From positions 1,846,064 to 1,910,063 of the forward strand of contig SDUX01000007.1 in the NCBI GenBank assembly GCA_008729055.1: a DNA stretch of 64,000 nucleotides, written 5' to 3'. Both the position numbers and the translations under genes were made by a program. Source of the DNA: Pyropia haitanensis. Taxonomy: Eukaryota; Rhodophyta; Bangiophyceae; Bangiales; Bangiaceae. The notes under the pieces were generated by a model, which ran no database searches, was not told the origin of the DNA, and saw only the letters and a program-made list of their open reading frames with translations. This document shows positions 43,200 to 55,539 of this stretch, piece after piece (within the stretch, counting starts at the first letter, position 1; every line of letters starts with the position of its first letter).

Positions 43200-44293
43200 G
43201 CCCCGCGCCGACGCCGTTGTGGGACGGGGTGTGGGGGGGGGGGGGGGGAGGGGAACGTCGACTGGAGGCAGAGGTTGTTATGGATGGAGGGGGATGCGAG
43301 AGCGGCAAGGACGTCGTGACGGACGCGGGTCAGCCCGCCAACGACGCGGCCGCTGTGTACAGACACGCTGGAGGTGGGAGGGGTACGGGCGGGGACGCGC
43401 CGCCGTGGGATAAACACGCAGCACTTTTGGGACAAGCGCACGGACGCGGCACCGTGGACGTCTTTGGTACTCTGCCACTGCCACACGGCGGACGGCGCCC
43501 GCCCAGCAGGGCGGCGCCATTGGCGGTGCCAGCGGCGCACTCGAGGGGGCGCACGCCCCACCGCAAAGCCGCCGCCGCCGCCGTGTCTCGTGCAGCGGCA
43601 GCCGCCGCCGCCGCTGCCGGCGCCGACGCGCCGGCGCGGCGACGGGTCCGCCAGCCTCGGCCACACCCGCCCCGCGGGCGCGCACCGGGGCGGCCGCGTG
43701 CCGCCGCCCCCCGCGGACCACCCGCGCCATCCCCCGCCGACGGTGGGCACCGGGCGGGGCGCGCGGGTACAGCGGCAGCGGCGGCAGGGCGTGCCGCCGT
43801 GGCGGCAGCGGCTCCCAGAGGCCGCCGCCCCGGCCGCCGGTCGTGGCGGCGGGTCCCCGCGCTCGGCACCCCGCCGCGCCGGCCGCCGCCTCCCCCCCCC
43901 AACCGCCCCCCCGTCCTCACCGCAGCGCCCGCGGCGACCGCCACCATCCGCGTCGTAGGCGCCGTCGCCCGCCGCGGCCACGCACACCTCAACACCCCCC
44001 CACCCCCCCCCCCCCCTCCCCCCCCCACCCGCAAAGCGGCGCGCCACCAGCGGCGCGTCGCCCGCCCGACACTGACGGCGGCCGCCGCGAGCGACGAGCG
44101 ACGCGCGGCGGCCGACACGCGCGCCGCGGCGGCCGCGGCAAAGCGGGGCGGCGAAGCGGGCGGCGCTGGTGGCAGGGAGGGGGGATGGCGCCCACACGGA
44201 ACCGCACGGGCGGCGTCGCCGCGGGCGGCACGCCCGCCCGCACCGGCCGGGCGGCGGCGACCCGCGGCGGGCGCGCCCCGCCCGCCGGCACGC
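43200..44293. other. Convergent intergenic region
   Basis: These 1,094 bases lie between the one-helix stop and the chromatin protein stop. They are GC-rich with open frames on both strands but no recognisable domain. A G12 run lies at 43231-43242 and C runs at 44000-44025. Confidence 0.4.
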
Positions 44294-44373
44294 TCAGTCC
44301 GAGTCGACGACCACCAGCCGCCGGCGGTGGCCCGCGGCGGCCGCCGCCGACGCGGGCGCCGCGGCGCGCCCAC

Positions 44374-44428
<55 letters not shown>

Positions 44429-45034
44429 GGCCGGCCGCGGCTGCTTGCCGCCCGTCGGCCGCCGCGACGATGGCGGGCGCCCCCGCTTACGCCCGCTGCC
44501 GCCGCCGCCGCCGCCGCCGCCGCCGGTACCCCCCCCGCCGCCTGGCGGGCGGCCGCGGCTCGGCAGCGCCGGGCGCCCGGCGTCCCCAGCGGCGCCCCCC
44601 CCCCCCCCCCCACCCCCCCGGCGCCCCCCCCCCCCCGAGCAACGGCGGCAGCGGCGGCGGCGGCGGCGGCGCCTCCCCCCGCGCCACCGCCGCGGCGCGG
44701 GCGACAAACGGGGCGCGGTCGGGGGGCTCGAGGAGGCTCCACAGCGTCGCGACGTTGCGCACCGCCGTGGCGGGCGGCTCGTCGGGCCGCGCCGCGCGCT
44801 CGCGGGGGAGGTAGTGGGCGAGGAAGAGGGCCCACGCGGAGGGCGCTGGGGGGGGGGGGGGGGAGCCGCCGCCGCCGCCGCCGCCGCCGCCGCGGCCGCC
44901 GCACCCGCCGCCGCCGCCGCCGTTGGCGGGGGGGCGGAGGGGAGAGGGGGGGGGGGGTGTTGGCGGCGGAGCGGCATCGCCCGCGGCTGGGGCCGCCGCC
45001 GCCGCCGCCGCCGCCGCTGCAATTGGTGGCGCCC

Positions 45035-45067
<33 letters not shown>

Positions 45068-45286
45068 GAGCGGGCGGCGGCGACGCGGGCATCCCCGCCG
45101 AGTCCCCACCGCTGCCCGGCAACGGTGGTGGCGGCCGCCCGTCGGCGGCCGGCCGCGGCGGCGGGGGCGGTGGCGGCGGTCGCGGTCGCGGCGGCGGCGG
45201 CGGGGGTGGCGGTGGCGGTGGCGCCGCCGCGCGCGGCGGCCGCGGCGGCCGCGCGGCGGTGCGCGCCACCGGCGGCGACCGCGGCC

Positions 45287-45325
<39 letters not shown>

Positions 45326-45567
45326 ACGGCGGCGGTGACGGCGGCGGCGGGGACGGCGGCGGCGGGCGGGCGGCGGGTGCCCCCCCCCCCCCCGCCCCCC
45401 CACGCCGCCGCCCGCCGCGGGCGGCGACGCGCACCCGACCACGTCCGTCTGCGAAAACGACGACGGCACCGTCGGCCGCCCCACGGTGAGCGTGCCCGGC
45501 GGGTAGGTCGGCGCGCCCCGAAAGTTGCGCAGCAGCACCACCCGCGACCGCGGCGGCAGCCGCGGCC

Positions 45568-45610
<43 letters not shown>

Positions 45611-46536
45611 GCCGCCGCCACCGCCGCCGCGCGGCGACGGCGGCGGCGACGGCGGCGGCGACGGCGGCGACGGCGGGGCCTCGAGGGCGGCCAGCCGCCC
45701 CGTCACCACGTCGACCATACTCGCCGGCACCCGCCGCGGGCGGTCGCGGAGGACGAGGCGGTCCCCCCCGCGGAGCACCCGCTGGGTGCGCATGGCAAGG
45801 ACGACCGCCGCCGGCACGCCCGCCGCCGCGTCGGGCACCACACTCGCCACCCGCGAGGCGGCACAAAAGAGCGTCTCGGTCGCGTTGCGCCGCAGCTGCG
45901 TGTAGGCGCCGTGGGGCGTGTCGAGCCCCGCCGTCGAGTCGTCGGCCGCCGCGGCGGCGGCGCGGGCGGTCGCGTCCGCCGCCGCCGCGGCGGCCGCCTC
46001 GAGCAGCGCCACGTACGACGGCAGCGTCGCGCGGCGGCCGTGCGCGGGACAAAACGCCGCAAAGTGCGCGTCGTGCGTCACGCAGCGCCCCGCCGCGAGG
46101 CAGCGGTAGTGGTAGACCTTCTTGCACGCCGCAATGTAGCAGCCGATCGTCGCGCCCTTGTCGCCGCACGCGCCGCACGACAGGCGGCGGCCGCGGAGGT
46201 ACGCGTCGTAGACGTTGCGCAGCGCGCCCGACGTTGGGTCCGAGTAGACCTCGGGCGCCCACATGGCGCACTCGAGGTGCACGTAGAGCGTCATGCGGCC
46301 GTCGGGCTTGGCAAACGGGCCGACCAGCTCCGAGGCGAGGGGGGGGGAGCCAGGCCGGGGGGGGGGCAGATGCCGCAGCAGGGGGGGGGGGGGTCCCCGC
46401 GCCGCCGGGGGGGGGGGGCGCAGCGGCCCGCCGCCGGGCGGGCGGGGGGGGGGGGGTACCGTCCGTGGGGGGGCAAACACGCCCGCCGCCCCTGCCGGCA
46501 GCCGCGGCCGCGTCACGACCGCCGCCGCCACCGGCT

Positions 46537-46576
<40 letters not shown>

Positions 46577-47091
46577 CGGTGGCGGCGGTGGCGGCGGTGG
46601 CGGCGGTGGCGGCGGTGGCGGCGGTGGCGGCGGCGCCGCGGGCGCCGCGGGGCGTGCCGCCCTTGCCGAGGCCGACGCCCGTCGCGCCCGCCCCCCCCTC
46701 CTCCCCCCCCCCCCCCCCCCCCCATGGCCGCCCCGCCGCCCCCGCTCCGCCGCCGCCGCCGCCTCGGCCGCCGCCACCGCCGCGGCGGCCACCCCCCCCG
46801 CCGCGCGCACCAGCCGCACGCCGTCCCCCCCGTCGCGCACCCGGCCGCCCACCGTCACCCGGACGCCGCCGCGCACGCGGCGGCGGCCGTCGCCGCCACG
46901 GGCGGCGGCGAGGACGGGCATGCCCGCGGGCGGCACCAGCCGCGGCAGCGCGACGGCGGCCTTGCGCGGGTGCCGCACCCCCGCGAGGCGCGCCGCGGTG
47001 CGGGGGGCGGCGGCGAGCGCCGAGCCGGCGGGGATGCCCGCGCCGTACGCGCCGACCGACGCGGCGGCGGCGTAGGCGTCGCCGGCGGCGG

Positions 47092-47125
<34 letters not shown>

Positions 47126-47592
47126 CGCGGCCGCCGGCGGCGGCGACGTGGCGGCGTCGGGGGGGGGGGCGGTCCGCCACGGCGGCCGTGGCGTCGTTGG
47201 CGGGTGGCGGCGGCGGCGGCGTCTGGGCCCCCCCACTCGCCAACGTCCACCCCCCCCCGCCCCCCCCCCCGGCCGCCCGCCATCGTCGACGGCAGCAGCG
47301 TCGGCGGCAGCGCGACGCCCGGCAGGTCGAGCGCCGCCCGCCCCGGCGGCGGCGGCGACGGCGGGGCGGCGTCGCCCCCCCCGCCCCCCCGGCGGCGGGC
47401 GCGATCGCCGCGCCGTCGACGCCGGCCGACGAGAGGCCCGCGTACATGGCGGCAAAGGCGGCGGCGGTGGCGGTGGCGGCGGTCGGGGGGGGGTAGGCGG
47501 GCGCCAGCGCCGCCCACAGGTTGGGTGGCCGCCGGCTGGGGCGCGGGGGGGGGGGCGCCGACGCCGCCGTCGCGCCCGCCGCGGCCGCGGCC

Positions 47593-47634
<42 letters not shown>

Positions 47635-47906
47635 GCCGGCGGCGTGGCGCCCCCCCCGCGCCGCTTCTTGGCCGGTGGCGGCGGCGGGGGCGGCGGCTCC
47701 CCCCGGGCGGCGGCCACCCCCGACGACACGGCCGGGTGCGCCAGCAGCGCGTGGCGCCGCCGCTTGGTCCGCCGCGCCAGCCCAGCGCCGCGCGCCGCCG
47801 CCCGCGCCGCCGCGCGGTCGGCCTGGCGGCGGCGGCGGGCGGCGCCGCTGGGGCGGCGGCCACCGCCGCCCGCCGCGCCACCGCCACCGCCACCGCCACC
47901 GCCACC

Positions 47907-47955
<49 letters not shown>

Positions 47956-48161
47956 ACGTCGCCGCCGGCGTCGCCGCCGCCGCCGCCACCCCCCGGATCA
48001 TCCGACGAGGAGGCAGACGGGGACCGGTCCCGCCGCCGCGGCGGTGGCGGCGGCGGCGGCGGCGGGGTGGCAGAGGGGGAGGGGGGGAGGTAGGCCGTGG
48101 GCGATGGCGGCGGCGGGGCGGCGTCGGAAAAGCCGCCGGGGGAGGAGGGCGCGCTGCCGCT

Positions 48162-48213
<52 letters not shown>

Positions 48214-48281
48214 TTGCCGTCGGGGGAACGGGCGGCGTACGGCACCAGGCCCAGGGGCGGGAGCGGGCGCACCGCCGCCAT
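44294..48281 (-). CDS. Chromatin protein with MLL-type extended PHD finger, HMG-box-like region and AT-hook-like motif
   Basis: The ATG at 48281 opens MAAVRPLPPLGLVPYAARSP, followed by Gly/Pro tracts and basic patches (RRTKRRRHALLAHP, KKRR). Near 46365-46040 lies an extended PHD finger: CCGIC, VHLECAMWAPEVY, LRNVYDAYLRGRRLSCGACG, DKGATIGCYIAACKKVYHYR and HDAHFAAFCPAH. It is closest to the ePHD of MLL/KMT2 proteins. Downstream are TYPPGTLTVGRPTVPSSFSQ, then an HMG-box-like segment (SAWALFLAHYLPRERA, VATLWSLLEPPDRAPFVARA, about 44850-44680), an AT-hook-like RKRGRPP and a terminal LVVVDSD, a possible SUMO-interacting motif. No SET domain is present. Several G/C runs break the frame; G10 46357-46366 must gain one base to link the CCGIC knuckle to the rest. 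The start, order of N-terminal frames and total length remain provisional. Confidence 0.78.
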
Positions 48282-49627
48282 CGCGGCGGTAGGAGAGGTG
48301 ACCGAGATCCGCTGTGGCGCCAGAAGAAAACAGGGGGAGGCGGCGCGGAGCGCCGGGCGGTAAACAAGACGGGGGCGGCGGCGCTGGGGGGGGCGGGACG
48401 GTCGCTGACGTGGCGACCCGACGCGCGCGCCGTCACCGCCAGCGCGGGGCGTGCGCGCGTGGCGGTGGCCGCCGCCGCCGTCCCGCCGCCGTGCGCGGCG
48501 GTGCGCGACGCGCGGCCGTGCGGGCGGGGCGGCCGCCCATTGGCCGCCGCGGCGGGTACACAAAAGCGCGCGAACGCGAGCGACCGGCCGCGGGGTTTGG
48601 CCTCCCCACACCCTTGACAAGTCCACACCAGAGTACTTACTTTGTGCAGTCAGAATCAAGTAGTCGGCAAGTCATCGACTGGCGCTACCCGCCGGGCTCC
48701 GCTCACTCGACAGCGGGAAGCCAGGCCCATGACAGCGAATCGTGTGGGCAGGTGTGCGGTGCGACTGGACCGCCGTGTCTGCGCGGCGTGCGGCACCCGG
48801 GTTGGCAGCTACCGCGGGGCTGGGCTTCACCAGCACCACCCCCTTCCCCCCCCTTTCCGTTGGCCCGTGGGGAGAGGACAGCCTACAGTACAGTACACTA
48901 CAGCGGGGTCCCCCCTCACGGCGCCGCACACATAGCCACGCGCAACCACCGGCGGCGCCGTGCCACGTCAACGCCGTGAGGCGCGTCCCAGGGGGGGGGC
49001 CGCCCGCGCGGTGGGACACCCAAATGTTGGGCACCGCCGGCGTGGCTGCGTGTCTGGGTGTCGCGGGTGTGACGCGCGGGCGGTCAATTGGCGCAGCAGC
49101 AGGCCATTGGTGGGGCTGTCGCGATAGCCGAGCGGGCGCGCTGCCCAGCGCGGTATCTTCGCGGCACTGGTCATCGTCTGCAAAGGATGTAGTAGTTTGA
49201 TCCATTTCTTCCACTTTCAATGAAAACGGGTTCCATGGTAGAAATGCAAGGTGGCTCGCAGATCTGCCAAAGCTGGGTACTTTCATCGTTGCTGTAAATT
49301 CTCCGCGGAATCTTGTGACTGTGTGTGCTACCGGATGCGCCTGCTTGCCGACAGTCTACTGCCACCAACCCGCCTGCCGGCCTCCGCCGGCGTGGCCCTC
49401 AAGTGCGCAGCTCCTCCCCCTCGCGGCGCAACGCGTCACTCTCATGTCCGCCTCTGCCTGTCGACCGCCCCTTGTTCTTTGCGCCGTGCGTTTCTCAACA
49501 CCCCTCGCCGTGTCCCTGTCGGCGCCGCGGCATCCTGCTCCTCCCTCGCCCCCTGCTCCGACTCTCTCCGCACGCTCCGGCACACCTGTCTCCCCCGGTC
49601 CCCTCCGCCCCCACCCGTCTGTTGACC
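48282..49627. promoter_or_regulatory. Divergent intergenic region
   Basis: These 1,346 bases lie between the chromatin protein start and the small membrane protein start. An AT-richer island lies at 49180-49330. A repeat-like ACAGTACAGTACACTACAG occurs at 48886-48904. No gene is seen. Confidence 0.35.
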
Positions 49628-49855
49628 ATGTTCTTCCTCACCGCCGCGCCCCCCCCTGGGAGCATTCCAGGCATGGACGTGACGACCTTTTCGGGCGCGG
49701 CGTTGGTGGCCTTCCTCGTCGTGGCGGTCTTGTCCTTTACCCTCCTCCGCGGCCTGGGGTGCCTCCCCCTGGGCGCGGGGGAGGGCGCGGGGCTGGGCGT
49801 AGGGCTCCAGGGGGGGCGGGGCGGCGCCGATGGCGAGCGGAAGAAGGACGCCTGA
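49628..49855 (+). CDS. Small single-helix membrane protein, 75 residues
   Basis: The ATG at 49628 (TTGACCATGTTC) opens MFFLTAAPPPGSIPG; a second in-frame ATG lies 15 codons later. One hydrophobic helix, SGAALVAFLVVAVLSFTLLR, is followed by a Gly-rich stretch and a charged end, ERKKDA. Codon use is G/C-ending like confirmed genes, and a pyrimidine-rich leader precedes the ATG as in the one-helix gene. I recognise no family. It could be a small subunit or assembly factor of a membrane complex in the endomembrane system, mitochondrion or plastid. Small size and lack of a known relative leave some doubt that it is a gene. Confidence 0.5.
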   Translation: MFFLTAAPPPGSIPGMDVTTFSGAALVAFLVVAVLSFTLLRGLGCLPLGAGEGAGLGVGLQGGRGGADGERKKDA

Positions 49856-51258
49856 GGGGCTTCCTTGTCAGCTGACGGATACGATTGTGGGGGGGGTTTG
49901 GGGCTGTTCCGGGGGACGGGGGGAGGGCGGCGACCGTCGGGGGTATGACTGCGAACGCCTGTTGGGATGGTCACGTCACGCCGTTAGGGGCGCTCCATTC
50001 CTCTACGGGCGCCACTTTTGGGCGGGGGTGGGCGGCAGCGGCGGTCTGCTGGAGTCGCCGGGCCACGCTGCTCTCCGTGCCACCGCATGGGATGGCGCCC
50101 GTGTGCCAGCTGCGCTGCGTGACGCACGTCGCCAACGGCCACACCCCCCCTCCCGCCACGCCCATCGTTGCCGGCCTCTTGGTGCGGCGCTGGTGGCGGG
50201 GGTAAGCGCTCTTTGCGAGCCGCCGCCGCCGCCCCCCCAGCCGCGCTTGGCGCTGCCGTTGCCACCCGCAGCGATGGGGGAGCGCCGGTGACGGCGGCCT
50301 GGCCCGCGACCGCGGAACGGCGGCTGCGCTGGCGGGTCGCCCGCGTCTGTCGGCGCGCGGCAGGGCGTGATGGTGGTGTGCGCGAGAAATGGGGCGGGTG
50401 GGTGGGTGGGCGGGTGGAGGGAGAGGTGGGGAGTGGTGCGGGGTGGTGCGGGTGGCGTTTTGGCCGACCGCCACCGCGGTCGTCTGGCACGGGGCGTTGG
50501 GCGGCTGTGAGGGGGCTGCGTGGGCGGTGAAGTCACGGCTGGTTGTGTGGTGGGGCTTGCGTAGCGGCGAGGCCGTTGTCCCCCCAGTTGCGTCTGGGTA
50601 CTCCCATTTGATACGACTGCCGCGGCGATGACTGCTCGGGTGGGCCACGCTCGGCGTTGAACAACACATTGTGGAGGGTACCTACCCCTGGCTGCGGCCG
50701 GGAGGTGGCGGCCACGACAGCCATGGGTGAATGCTCTCTCTGCACTACCACGCTCTGCCTCCCAAGCGGGTTCAATGTCGTCCCGCGCCGCTACTCCGCT
50801 GCGGCTCAGGCACGAGCCGCCGCTGGCGCCGTTGCTCGTCTGTCGGCGCCCAACATCCGTAGTGGGGGCTCCGACACCCACGGGTGCGCCACCGCGGCCC
50901 GTGTAGTCGAAAACAGTTTCGTAGTGCAGGCACGCCAAGATCCTCCAGCTCAAATTTTGCAACACCACTGTAAGAGCGACTCGGAAGGGCGATCCGCCCG
51001 TCGTGCGTGTGTCGGAGAAAAGAAAAGCAGTTGTCAGCATAGAAGTCTTGCCCCTTCACGTTGGCGCAGCCGCGTGCCCTACGACAGCAGCTGCGGGGCC
51101 GGCAGCAGTGGCGGTCTTGCCCGCCCGGCTCGTCGGCTCTGCTTCTTCCCGTCGCGGTCACATCATCCCCCGCTGTTGTCTCACTCGTAGAGCGCTGCGC
51201 CCACTGGACTGCACGCACAGGTCCTGGCCATCGAGCCGCGGGCGGCTGGGCCGCCACC
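49856..51258. other. Intergenic region, tandem-oriented genes
   Basis: These 1,403 bases hold no recognised gene. The stretch 50570-51060 is less GC-rich than the rest and lies 200-700 bases before the COG3 start, so it is a candidate promoter region. Confidence 0.35.
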
Positions 51259-52147
51259 ATGACGTCGTCCATGCCAACGAGCGCGCGGGCGCGGAGGTAT
51301 GCAGTCCGTGTGGTGCGCGGTGGCGTTTTCGTCGTCTCATTGGGTTTGGCGGCCCATGGAGAGGGAGAGCAAAGGGCCCTGGCCACTGGTGTGGCGTGCA
51401 CTTGCGTCGGTCGCGGGGCCTGCGAGGTCTGGGTGTTGGCCACGGCCGGGGGGACGTGTGGTACTCACGACTTGAGTGCGCTCCCCTATTTTCACCGCCG
51501 TGGTTGGCTGAGTTCTCCCCCGCTGCACGTACCTGCCCCCTTTGCCTCCGCAGTCATGGTGAGTTCCTTCGCCGCTGGGAGGCCGCGGCGCCTGTCACCC
51601 CCCAACAGGCCTCCTTGCTCGCGGCGTTGGAGCCCTCGCCCCCCCCCTCTATCTCCCCCCCGAGCAGCGGTGGCGGCGCCGCGACGTCCGCCGCCGCCCC
51701 CCCTTCTGCCGGCGGCGCCCCCCCCCCTCCCCCGCCGCCCTCCTCGCCGCCCTCCCCCGCCTGTCGACCGACACGGACGTGCGGGCGTGGCTGGCCGCCG
51801 CCGCCGCCGCCGACGCGGCGGCGGCAGAGGCGCCCCTGGCCGCCGCTGTGGACGCCGCCCGCGCGGCGGCGGCAGAGGCGACCGCGCTCGCCACCGCCGC
51901 CGCCGCCGCCCGAGAGTCGCTGGCGGGCGTCGCCGCCGGCCGCGACACGGCGGCGGCAGACGTGGCGACCGTTGCCGCCGACGGCGCGGCGCTGTCGGCC
52001 GGCCGCGCGCACGCGGCGGCGGTGGCGGCGGCCATCCGCGGGCGGCTCCACTACTTTGACCAGCTGGACGTGCTCGCCGCGCAGCTGGGCGTCGCACCCG
52101 ACGGCACGGAGCTGCCGGGCGGCGCGCTGATGCGGCCGGGGGCGGCG

Positions 52148-52183
<36 letters not shown>

Positions 52184-55100
52184 AGCGGCGCGTTGAGTGG
52201 CCTCGTCGCGTTGACGGGGGGGGGCGGCAGCGCGGCGGCCGCGGGCGGCGGCGGCGCGCCCGGGGTGGGCGGCACCCCCATTCGTCGCGTTGTGCCCGGT
52301 ACCCCCGACTTTGTGACGCTCCTCCACCGGTTGGACGAGTGCGTTGCGTATGCCAGCAGCTGTGCGGGTACTGTGGTGGATGCAGATGGCTACCTGGCGC
52401 GGTTTGTTGGCCTCCAGCGCCGCGCCTTTGGCGACGTCCGCGACCACACGGTGGTGACGGTGGAGGCGGCGGCCGCGGCGGTTGCTCGTGAGCGGCGGGA
52501 CGTCGAGGTGCGCGCGTCTGCGGCCGCGGCCGCGGCCGAGGCGGCGGCCGACGCCGCCGGGGGGGAGGGCGGGCGGAGGGGGGGGAGGGGGGGAGCGGAG
52601 GCGTGCTGGGTCGGGGACGCCCGTCGGCCGCGGCTGTGGATGGCGTTGACGACGCGCCAGTGGCCGCCATTGGCATGGGCGCGTCGCTGTCCTCTGCGAG
52701 TGGGGATGGCGGCGGCGGACCACCGAGCGTGCCGGGCTTTGCCCAGGACGAGCTGCTGACCGACGCGTCGGTTGAGTACCTGCGCTTCCGCACGGTGGCG
52801 CCCAAGATCAAGAGTCTGATGACGGAGCTCCACGCCCGCGCCTACCCGGTGGGCTCCGGCTCGGGCGCGGCGCCGTCGTCACCCTATGGCCGGGGCGTCC
52901 GCCGCTGGGGTGGGGACGCCAGCCCGCGGCTGGGGGGCGCCGGCATCATTGGCGGCGCCGCCGTGGGTGGCGGCGGCGGTGGCGCCGCCATTGGCCTGGG
53001 CATCGGTGCCGACGCCACCCGCCGTGCCGCCCTCTCCCTCTACGCCGAATGCGAGGAGGCGTACGTGACCGCCCGCCGGCGCCTGGTCGCGCCCGCTGTG
53101 GCTGCACACGTGGCGGCGCTAGTTGAGGGCGCCCGCGTCGTGGACGCGGCGCGCTCCGCGTCGGCGTTTGTGCGGCGGGTGGCGTGCCTCGAGGCGAGCC
53201 TGTACGCCCACTTTTTCCCAACACCGGCCGCTGAGGCCGCGCGGCGACGCTGGGAGGCCGCATCCGCCGCTGCCCGCCGCCGTCATCGGCGGGGTGGCAG
53301 CGCAGACGCGGGCGGCGTCGGCAGCCGCGACAGCGGCGCGGCCGAGCTGGACGACGCCGCCGCCGAAGAGGCTGCCTCTGTGGCGGCCGCCGAGGAGCCC
53401 GAAGCGCTTTCTGTGCTCCTTCGAGACCTGTGCACCGTCGTTTACGAGGCGCTGCGGCCGGCGATTGTGGCCGAGGCGCGGCTCGATGTGCTCGTCTACC
53501 TCGTGGAAGTGCTCAAGACGGAGGTATCGTTTGGTGCTGGCCCCGGGGTCGGCGGTGGGGGTGGGAGCGGGCGCTTGCGTGGTGGCACCCCGCACCTGCT
53601 AGCGTTGGCTGACAGCGACGCGTCTGCCGACGGTGGCGTATCGTCGGGCGCGGCTGCCGCCGCTGCCGCCGCCGCCGCTGCCGCCGCCGCCGCTGCCGGC
53701 CGCGCCTACGCACCCGCCGCGGCGCGCGCTATTGCCGACGCCCAGGAGCGCATCTGCTACCGGTCCGACGTGTTCCTCCGCGACCATGTGCGGGGCTACG
53801 TGCCGGGGCCTGCGGAGCTTGACTACCCTGCTCGTATCCTGCGCGCTCGGCGGGCGGGGGAGCGCCGCGCACGCCGTGCCGCGGCCGCCCGGTCCGCGCG
53901 GGCAGCGGCGGTTGCGGCGGGCATTAGCGGGATGTCCACACCTGCACTGCCAGACACTCCGTTGTCGTCTTCCGTGTCAATGACTGGGGGGGGGGAGGGT
54001 AGCGTCGCGGGAGATGCTGCAGCTGAGGCGGCGGGGATCCCGAGTGGTGGGGAGCTCGTTGTGCCGCCTGTGCCGCCGCCCCCTCCGGCCGACGTAGCCG
54101 CGGAGGCGACCGCGACTGAGGGCGCTGCAGGTGCCGCGGCGGGTGCCGCGGCAGCGGCGGCGGCGGCGGCAGCACCCTCTGCCACCAGCAGCACAGCGGT
54201 GGTCGCGGCATCTGCTAACGCCGACGATGCTGACGGCGCTGCTGGCGATGCGGCACCCCTTACGGGCATCTACGCGACCTGGTACCCGCCCGTCGAGCGC
54301 ACGCTGCGGCTGCTGTCCATGGTATATCGCGTCGTCGACGCGCCCGTCTTTTCCGGCCTCGCCCACGAGGCGGTCCGCGCGTGCGTGGCGGCCGTCTCGG
54401 GCGCCGCGGCGCGCATCGCGGCGGCCGCCCCCCGCGGGGACGAGGACGGGGCGCGGGAGCACGCGCGCCTCTTCCTCCTCTGGCAGCTGCTGTGCGTGCG
54501 CGAGCAGATGGCGCCGTTTGACGTCGACTTTGGCTACACCGAGCGGCGGCTGGACTTTGTGCGCCTCCGCGAGCTGGTCGCGTCCGTCGCGCGAGGGGAG
54601 GCGCCCGTCCGAGCGCTGGCGCGCCTGCCGGGGCCGGGGCTGACCGCCACGACGGGCGACAGCCGGGGGGACTTGGAGGCCGCCGTCCGCGGGGCGGCCG
54701 AGGAGTGGATCCTCGACACGTGCCGCCTCGTCCTCCGCCCCCTGCTGAACTTTCTGGCGGCGGCGGCGACGGCGGGGGAGGCAGACGCCACCGCCACGGC
54801 CGCCGCCGACGCTGCCAGCGACCATGACGGGGACGGCGCCGCGTCGGAGCGCGCGCCCCTGGCACCCGGCGCGCCCGCGTCCGGCCCCGCTGGCTACGCC
54901 GCCCTCAAGGCGTCGCCCGACTCGTTTGCTCACCCCGCCGCCGTCGCCGCCACCTGGGCGGCGGTGGTCAAGGCCATCGATACGGACCTCCCGCCCGTCG
55001 TCGAGCGCCTGCGGGTCTACCTCTCGTCGGCCGCCGCGGCCGCGCTGCTCCTCCGGCCGGTTCGGCGGGGAGTGGCCGACGCGGCGGCCGAGCTGCTGGC

Positions 55101-55248
55101 GGCGCTGCCCCGCCGGTACAGCCTGGAGGAGCGCGAGGCGATTGGGGTGGACGGCGCGGCGGTGGAGGAGCTGCTTGGGCGGCTCGACGGGGTGCTGCGG
55201 CTACCACCGGTGGGGGGCGGGGGGGCGGGGCGCCGCGACCGGGATTGA
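51259..55248 (+). CDS. COG3: Conserved oligomeric Golgi complex subunit 3 (COG3)
   Basis: Exon 1 is only 38 bases (51259-51296, ATG in GCCACCATG); a 257-base intron starting GTATGC follows; exon 2 starts at 51554 and continues to the stop. Splicing joins MTSSMPTSARAR to SHGEFLRRWEAAAPVTPQQA, matching the family's WEELAPLS start. COG3 blocks follow: IRGRLHYFDQLDVL, LLHRLDECVAYASS, YLRFRTVAPKIKSLMTELHA, SVLLRDLCTVVYEALRPAIV, ICYRSDVFLRDHVRGYVPGP, IYATWYPPVERTLRLLSMVY, LLWQLLCVREQMAPFDVDFG and LRVYLSSAAAAALLLRPVRR. COG3 is part of lobe A of the COG tether, which docks retrograde vesicles at the Golgi. The frame breaks at C10 51718-51727 and in the G runs 52578-52593; one added base at each restores it. 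Ala/Gly insertions enlarge the protein to about 1,240 residues. Confidence 0.92.
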
Positions 55249-55539
55249 GTGTGGGGTCGGCAGAGGGGGAACTCTTGTCAAACCCGGCGGGATCGTCCCT
55301 TTTTTTTGCACCCAGCAGCTGGGACCAGCGAACGCCACCCCCGCCAGACTGGCGCGCTGCTCTCCAACCATGCACGAGCTTGTCAGTTGCGCTTAAGCAA
55401 AAAAAAAAAAGAAAACGCGCGCAGACACCCCGTCCCACCCCCCCACCCCCCTTTCCCCCGTCCATTCGTGCAACCCACTCCCCTCGCCCCAACCACCCCC
55501 AAGACCACGCCAAAACACTCTCCGCCAAGCCACGCGCAT

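Noticed and set aside
42617..48292. A plus-strand open frame of about 1,890 codons
   Set aside because: It is antisense to the ePHD protein over most of its length and consists of Arg/Pro/Ala repeats with no domain.
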